A stretch of 47,472 nucleotides of DNA, from the NCBI RefSeq assembly GCF_016744625.1, contig NZ_JADGDZ010000019.1, positions 1 through 47,472 on the forward strand, in the 5' to 3' direction. Source of the stretch: Winogradskyella sp. Lineage in GTDB: Bacteria; Bacteroidota; Bacteroidia; Flavobacteriales; Flavobacteriaceae. The notes under the pieces are model-generated. The model worked only from the letters and a program-made list of their open reading frames with translations, ran no database searches and was not told where the DNA came from. This document shows, piece by piece, positions 43,957 to 47,472 of the stretch; the stretch's first letter is position 1, and each line of letters opens with the position of its first letter. Position numbers and translations under genes: made by a program.

Positions 43957-43985
43957 AAAAGAGGTGTGAATTTCACACCTCTTTT
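43957..43985 (-). terminator. Intrinsic terminator of the T9SS repeat-protein gene
   Basis: A 14-bp stem (AAAAGAGGTGTGAA against TTCACACCTCTTTT) with a tiny loop, lying 25 bp past the gene's stop; on the minus strand a short T stretch follows. Confidence 0.85.
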
Positions 43986-44009
43986 TTAGTTTTTTAAATT
44001 TTTTATAAT

Positions 44010-45515
44010 CTACTCTATAATCAACTTTTTAGAGGCTTTTCCTTTAGTAGTTTCTATTTCTACAGTATAAACACCTGCTGCTAATTTTGAAGAATTTATA
44101 GTCCTCTTTTTAGAAGTTAAAACTAATTGACCTAAGTTGTTGTAGATATACACGCTTTTTAGTTTTGTAGTAGTATTTAATTGAATAGTGAATTGATTTT
44201 TTGTTGGGTTTGGGTATAATTTAAATTGTGATAATGCAAACTCATTTAAAGATAATAAAGCACTTAAATCGTAAACACGTACCTGGCCAGAATTAATACC
44301 ATTACCATCATTACTAATTGCACTAATAGCAACACTACTACTATCTGAAGATAAACTTACACTATATCCTAATGCATCTCCTGCAACTTCACCATCTATA
44401 TCCTGCCCTATTTGTGTCCAGATGCCGCTTTGGTTTTCATAAACACGTACGTGACCAGAGCTTAAACCATTACCATCATTTGCTTCAGCACCAATCGCAA
44501 CAATACTTCCATCTGACGATAAACTTATACTATTTCCTGAATTATCTCCTGCGGATTCACCATCAATATCTTGTCCTATTTGTACCCAAGTACCACTTTG
44601 GTTTTCATAAATGCGTACATGACCTGAACCAAATCCATTACCATCATTATCATTTGCACCAATAGCAACAATACTTCCATCTGACGATAAACTTATGCTA
44701 CGTCCTGAAAAATCCCCTGTTGCTTCACCATCTATATCTTGTCCAACTTGTACCCATGTACCACTTTGGTTTTCATAAACTCTTACATGACCTGAATTAC
44801 CTCCATTACCATCATTAAGAATTGAACCAATAGCAATACTACTACCATTTGATGATAAGCTTACACTAAATCCTGATTCATCTCCTGTTCCTTCACCATC
44901 AATGTCCTGGCCTATTTGTACCCATGTGCCGCTTTGATTTTCATAAATGCGTACATGACCTGGCCTTTGCCAACTTTGCGCATAACCCACATTTTCAGTA
45001 GCACCAATAGCAACAATACTTCCATCTGATGATAAACTTACACTTTGTCCTGATTCATCTCCTGTCGCTTCACCATCAATATCCTGTCCTACTTGTACCC
45101 AAGTACCGCTTTGGTTTTCATAAATGCGTACATGACCTGAATTACTTAAAGTACCTCCATTGCCATTATGAATAGGACAACTAATAGCAACAATACTACC
45201 GTTTGATGATAAGCTTATCTTAAATCCTGAATTATCTCCCGATACATCTCCATCAATGTCTTGTCCTATTTGTGACCAAGTACCGCTTTGGTTTTCATAA
45301 ATGCGTACATGTCCAGTAGAACCTAGATTTCCATTAGCATCATAGCCTTTAGCATTAGAAGCACCAATAGCGACAATACTTCCATCTGAAGATAAACTTA
45401 TACTACGTCCTGAAAAATCTCCTGCGGATTCACCATCAATATCCTGCCCAATTTGTACTTGTGAAAAACTTAATGAGGATATTAATAATACTAGTAAACG
45501 TAATTTATGTTTCAT
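44010..45515 (-). CDS. Secreted repeat protein with T9SS type A sorting domain
   Basis: The 501-residue protein has a signal peptide (MKHKLRLLVLLISSLSFSQ), seven repeats of about 53-59 residues built on QIGQDIDGE-SGD-SG-SLSSDGSIVAIGA-GHVRIYENQSGTW, and a C-terminal domain ending LYPNPTKNQFTIQL, GQLVLTSKK, and LAAGVYTVEIETTKGKASKK, the pattern of T9SS type A targeting signals. The repeats look like FG-GAP/beta-propeller blades (calcium-like DGNG loops, Asp/Gly-rich), so the protein would be a seven-bladed propeller on the cell surface. The first repeat begins right after the signal peptide. It is a single gene beside the large gap. Ligand unknown. Confidence 0.88.
   Translation of the reverse strand: MKHKLRLLVLLISSLSFSQVQIGQDIDGESAGDFSGRSISLSSDGSIVAIGASNAKGYDANGNLGSTGHVRIYENQSGTWSQIGQDIDGDVSGDNSGFKISLSSNGSIVAISCPIHNGNGGTLSNSGHVRIYENQSGTWVQVGQDIDGEATGDESGQSVSLSSDGSIVAIGATENVGYAQSWQRPGHVRIYENQSGTWVQIGQDIDGEGTGDESGFSVSLSSNGSSIAIGSILNDGNGGNSGHVRVYENQSGTWVQVGQDIDGEATGDFSGRSISLSSDGSIVAIGANDNDGNGFGSGHVRIYENQSGTWVQIGQDIDGESAGDNSGNSISLSSDGSIVAIGAEANDGNGLSSGHVRVYENQSGIWTQIGQDIDGEVAGDALGYSVSLSSDSSSVAISAISNDGNGINSGQVRVYDLSALLSLNEFALSQFKLYPNPTKNQFTIQLNTTTKLKSVYIYNNLGQLVLTSKKRTINSSKLAAGVYTVEIETTKGKASKKLIIE
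44279..45458 (-). repeat. Seven tandem coding repeats of about 159-177 bp
   Basis: Seven units share near-identical DNA for GQDIDGE, SISLSSDGSIVAIGA and HVRIYENQSGTW. The most conserved blocks repeat nearly base by base, so unequal recombination can change the copy number. Variation is concentrated in the DGNG-type loop between them. Confidence 0.85.
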
Positions 45516-46172
45516 AATAAGTGATTTAAACTTATTACAAAATATCGCTTTTTTATAAGAGTTTTATCAAATAAAGTGTAATCGGTAAATAATAGCTTAT
45601 AGATAGTCGTTTATTAGTAAAATATTGGTTTGAAATATTGAGTATAATGCGTTTAATATAAAAGTTTATCTATTTTTTAAATTTCAAACTTATCAACATA
45701 TATATACATATAATCATTTTTCTTTTAAAATTTAAAAAATAAAACGATGGTTATTATAGTCTGTTAATAGTTACTATAACTTTTTAGAGTTTTGTTTTGA
45801 TAAGTGACTTATCATATTTATTTAATACGTAGTTAACATTAAATTTATATATAACTCCTTCATTTTAAAGGTTATTTTAAAAACTATGAACAACTGTTAA
45901 TAAACGATGTTAATAGAATTTACTCATATATTTTTACTAAAAAACTGTTCATTTCTATACTAATGATACTTAATAACTCTCTCTAAAAAAACAGCTAACT
46001 AATTAGGTTTGTATCATCTTAATTTTGATTATGAAAATTAATGGATAAACCTAATTTTAGTTTTAGAGACTTATGAACAGTTATTAACAAGTACTCATCA
46101 TTTTTAGTTGTACTTATGAACAGCAATTATAAATGCTCACAAAAAACTTATTTTCAAACTTAAAACTTATGA

Positions 46173-46205
46173 ATAAGTAAGCTGTTATAAGTTATGCTTA
46201 CTTAT
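46173..46205. promoter_or_regulatory. Inverted repeat, possible operator upstream of rpiB
   Basis: A 10-bp perfect inverted repeat, ATAAGTAAGC (46173-46182) and GCTTACTTAT (46196-46205), with a 13-nt spacer, covers the position expected for the -33 region of the rpiB promoter. A regulator-binding site or part of the origin structure is possible. Confidence 0.45.
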
Positions 46206-46215
46206 AAGCAATTAT

Positions 46216-46223
46216 TAACTTTG
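46216..46223 (+). promoter_or_regulatory. -7 promoter element for rpiB
   Basis: TAACTTTG fits TAnnTTTG, 27 bp before the rpiB ATG. A -33 partner is not seen, and the inverted repeat occupies that place. Confidence 0.5.
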
Positions 46224-46250
46224 AGGTCTAATAACATAAGACTACTTATT

Positions 46251-46685
46251 ATGAAAATTTCCATTGGAAACGACCATGCAGGACCAGATTATAAAGCTGC
46301 TATTGTAAAACATTTAGAAACCAAAGGACATACTATTACTAATTATGGTACAGATACATTAGATAGTGTAGATTATCCAGATTTTGTACATCCTGTTGCT
46401 AAAGATGTTAATGATGGTAAGGTAGATTTTGGAATCTTAGTTTGTGGTAGTGCTAATGGTGTAGCGATGACAGCTAATAAATATCAAAAAGTGAGAGCTG
46501 GAGTGTGTTGGACAAGTGAGATTACTGAATTAACACGTTTACATAATAATGCTAATATTATTTGTATTCCAGCACGTTTTACATCAATTCCACAAGCCAT
46601 AAAAATGGTAGATACTTTTTTAGATACTAAGTTTGAAGGTGGTCGTCATCAAAATCGTGTAGATAAAATTCCTTTATCATGTTAA
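46251..46685 (+). CDS. rpiB: Ribose-5-phosphate isomerase B
   Basis: RpiB interconverts ribose-5-phosphate and ribulose-5-phosphate in the pentose phosphate pathway. I choose the ATG at 46251-46253 (MKISIGNDHAGPDYKAAIVK), giving 144 residues, the standard length; the frame upstream of it is an AT-rich leader. Family motifs are NDHAGPDYK, GTDTLDSVDYPDF, LVCGSANGVAMTANK with the catalytic Cys in LVCGS and HNNANIICIPAR. The stop codon abuts the start of the CDF gene (TAAATG), so they form an operon. Confidence 0.97.
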   Translation: MKISIGNDHAGPDYKAAIVKHLETKGHTITNYGTDTLDSVDYPDFVHPVAKDVNDGKVDFGILVCGSANGVAMTANKYQKVRAGVCWTSEITELTRLHNNANIICIPARFTSIPQAIKMVDTFLDTKFEGGRHQNRVDKIPLSC

Positions 46686-47472
46686 ATGAGTCACTCGCAC
46701 TCACATAATCATTCATATTCTCACGATCTTAATGGTCGTAATTTACTTATTTCAATAGTTTTAAATATTGCGATTACAGTTGCTCAAGTTATTGGTGGTT
46801 TAATTTCTGGTAGTTTAGCTTTATTGAGTGATGCGCTTCATAATTTTAGCGATGTCGTTTCTTTAGTAATAAGTTATATAGCAAATAAGCTTGTAAAAAG
46901 AAAAGCGTCTTTAAAACGTACGTTTGGTTATAAACGTGCCGAAATTTTAGCTGCTTTTATTAATGCTTCAACTTTAATTATTGTTGCTATTCTTCTCATT
47001 TTTGAAGCTGTTGAGCGTTTTCAAAACCCACAAGAAATAGAATCTAACTTAGTAATTTGGTTATCTCTTATCGCTATTTTAGGAAACGGATTTAGTGTGT
47101 TGTTACTAAAGCAAAATGCTGATGATAACATGAATATGAAGAGTGCTTACCTTCACCTATTAACAGATATGATGGCAAGTGTAGCGGTTTTAGTTGGAGG
47201 TTTATTAATGAAGTTTTATGAGATCTGGTGGATTGATAGTGTGTTAACCTTTGCAATTGCTATTTATTTAATTGTAATGGGTTGGGACTTATTAAAGGAT
47301 TCTTTTAAAGTGTTGATGTTGTTTACACCAGAGGAAATTCATATCAAGGATATTGTTAAAGACATAGAAAAATTAGAGTTTATAGAGAATATGCATCATG
47401 TACATATATGGCAACTTAATGAAGCAGAGATTCATTTAGAAGCACATGTAAATTTTAAAAACGATATTACAT
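46686..47472 (+). CDS. Cation diffusion facilitator (CzcD/ZitB-like), partial
   Basis: The gene starts immediately after the rpiB stop (MSHSHSHNHSYSHDLNGRNL) and runs off the right edge after 262 codons. The His-rich N-terminus, LSDALHNFSDVVSLVISY (metal-binding Asp/His site in helix II), HLLTDMMASVAVLVGG (helix V site) and HHVHIWQLNEAEIHLEAHV in the cytoplasmic domain are diagnostic for zinc-exporting CDF proteins. It exchanges zinc or related metals for protons at the inner membrane. The operon with rpiB seems to be chance or a local arrangement. Confidence 0.93.
   Translation, partial: MSHSHSHNHSYSHDLNGRNLLISIVLNIAITVAQVIGGLISGSLALLSDALHNFSDVVSLVISYIANKLVKRKASLKRTFGYKRAEILAAFINASTLIIVAILLIFEAVERFQNPQEIESNLVIWLSLIAILGNGFSVLLLKQNADDNMNMKSAYLHLLTDMMASVAVLVGGLLMKFYEIWWIDSVLTFAIAIYLIVMGWDLLKDSFKVLMLFTPEEIHIKDIVKDIEKLEFIENMHHVHIWQLNEAEIHLEAHVNFKNDIT

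Larger units (their letters stand above)
45516..46250. other. 735-bp AT-rich gene-free region with nonamer repeats; oriC candidate
   Basis: No ORF of note lies here between divergent genes. It is very AT-rich and contains a cluster of YTATNAACA nonamers: TTATCAACA at 45690, CTATTAACA (minus) at 45762 and 45908, CTATGAACA at 45884, TTATTAACA (minus) at 45895, TTATGAACA at 46071 and 46114, TTATTAACA at 46081, and degenerate forms at 46167 and 46212. Two of them lie in a direct repeat (ACTTATGAACAG at 46069 and 46112). This resembles a DnaA-box cluster of an origin, but the core differs from the E. coli box TTATNCACA. See findings. Confidence 0.45.

Noticed and set aside
44372..44665. Plus-strand frame of 97 residues opposite the T9SS repeat protein
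   Set aside because: It is a repetitive shadow of the tandem repeats; no start context or homology pattern.
44279..45458. CRISPR-like regular repeats
   Set aside because: The repeats are long, coding and in frame, with variable loops; they are protein repeats and not a CRISPR array.

Overview
The window is a 47.5 kb stretch of chromosome from a member of the Bacteroidota, most likely a marine-type Flavobacteriaceae (I cannot name the genus). The signs are low GC content, TAnnTTTG-type -7 promoter elements, a type IX secretion (T9SS) C-terminal sorting domain, a TonB receptor/DUF4249 pair, family-specific DUF proteins (DUF4175, DUF4837), a GlnRS with a C-terminal extension, and lipoprotein signal peptides ending in SC. 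No plasmid, phage or complete insertion sequence is visible. Most content is core chromosome, with an envelope polysaccharide locus at the left end.

Layout. 1-9.7 kb: a minus-strand surface polysaccharide cluster. Reading in transcription order it holds a large protein with a nucleosidase-like C-terminus, a Wzz-like chain-length protein, the complete dTDP-L-rhamnose set (rfbB, rfbA, rfbC, rfbD), then an MBOAT O-acyltransferase, its SGNH-like partner and a partial lipoprotein. 9.7-16.3 kb: GH3-family enzyme, M23 envelope peptidase, tatA, DUF4837 lipoprotein, LysM-bearing lytic transglycosylase, pgk. 16.3-25.2 kb: holB, an OmpH/Skp-like protein, a methyltransferase, mnmG flanked by two parS-like palindromes, ybeY, and a giant DUF4175 membrane protein with a collagen-like tail. 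25.3-33.2 kb: AlkB-type monooxygenase, an Imm22-like protein, gltX, outer-membrane barrel, SPFH protein, DUF1761, glnS, zinc-ribbon protein. 33.2-38.6 kb: an EF-hand-like lipoprotein between two palindromic repeats, DUF4249/TonB receptor, membrane AraC regulator. 38.6-43.8 kb: folB, tRNA-Cys with a degenerate duplicate of its 3' end, RDD, LysE, DUF2807, YbjQ and rnr. 44-47.5 kb: a seven-repeat T9SS protein, a 735-bp AT-rich gene-free region full of nonamer repeats, rpiB and a partial CDF metal transporter.

How it fits together. The left cluster makes and decorates a rhamnose-containing surface glycan. Two parS-like sites around mnmG, the strong minus-strand gene bias to the left of 45.5 kb, and the AT-rich repeat-filled divergent gap at 45.5-46.25 kb together suggest that the window may lie near the replication origin, and that the gap is itself an oriC candidate. 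This is inference and can be tested by GC skew and comparative mapping. Several families of small palindromic repeats are scattered through the window, one of them inserted in frame inside rnr. I found no convincing CRISPR array, toxin system or defence island. The most original leads are the nucleosidase-like protein beside wzz, the tRNA-Cys scar, the parS pair and the nonamer-rich gap.
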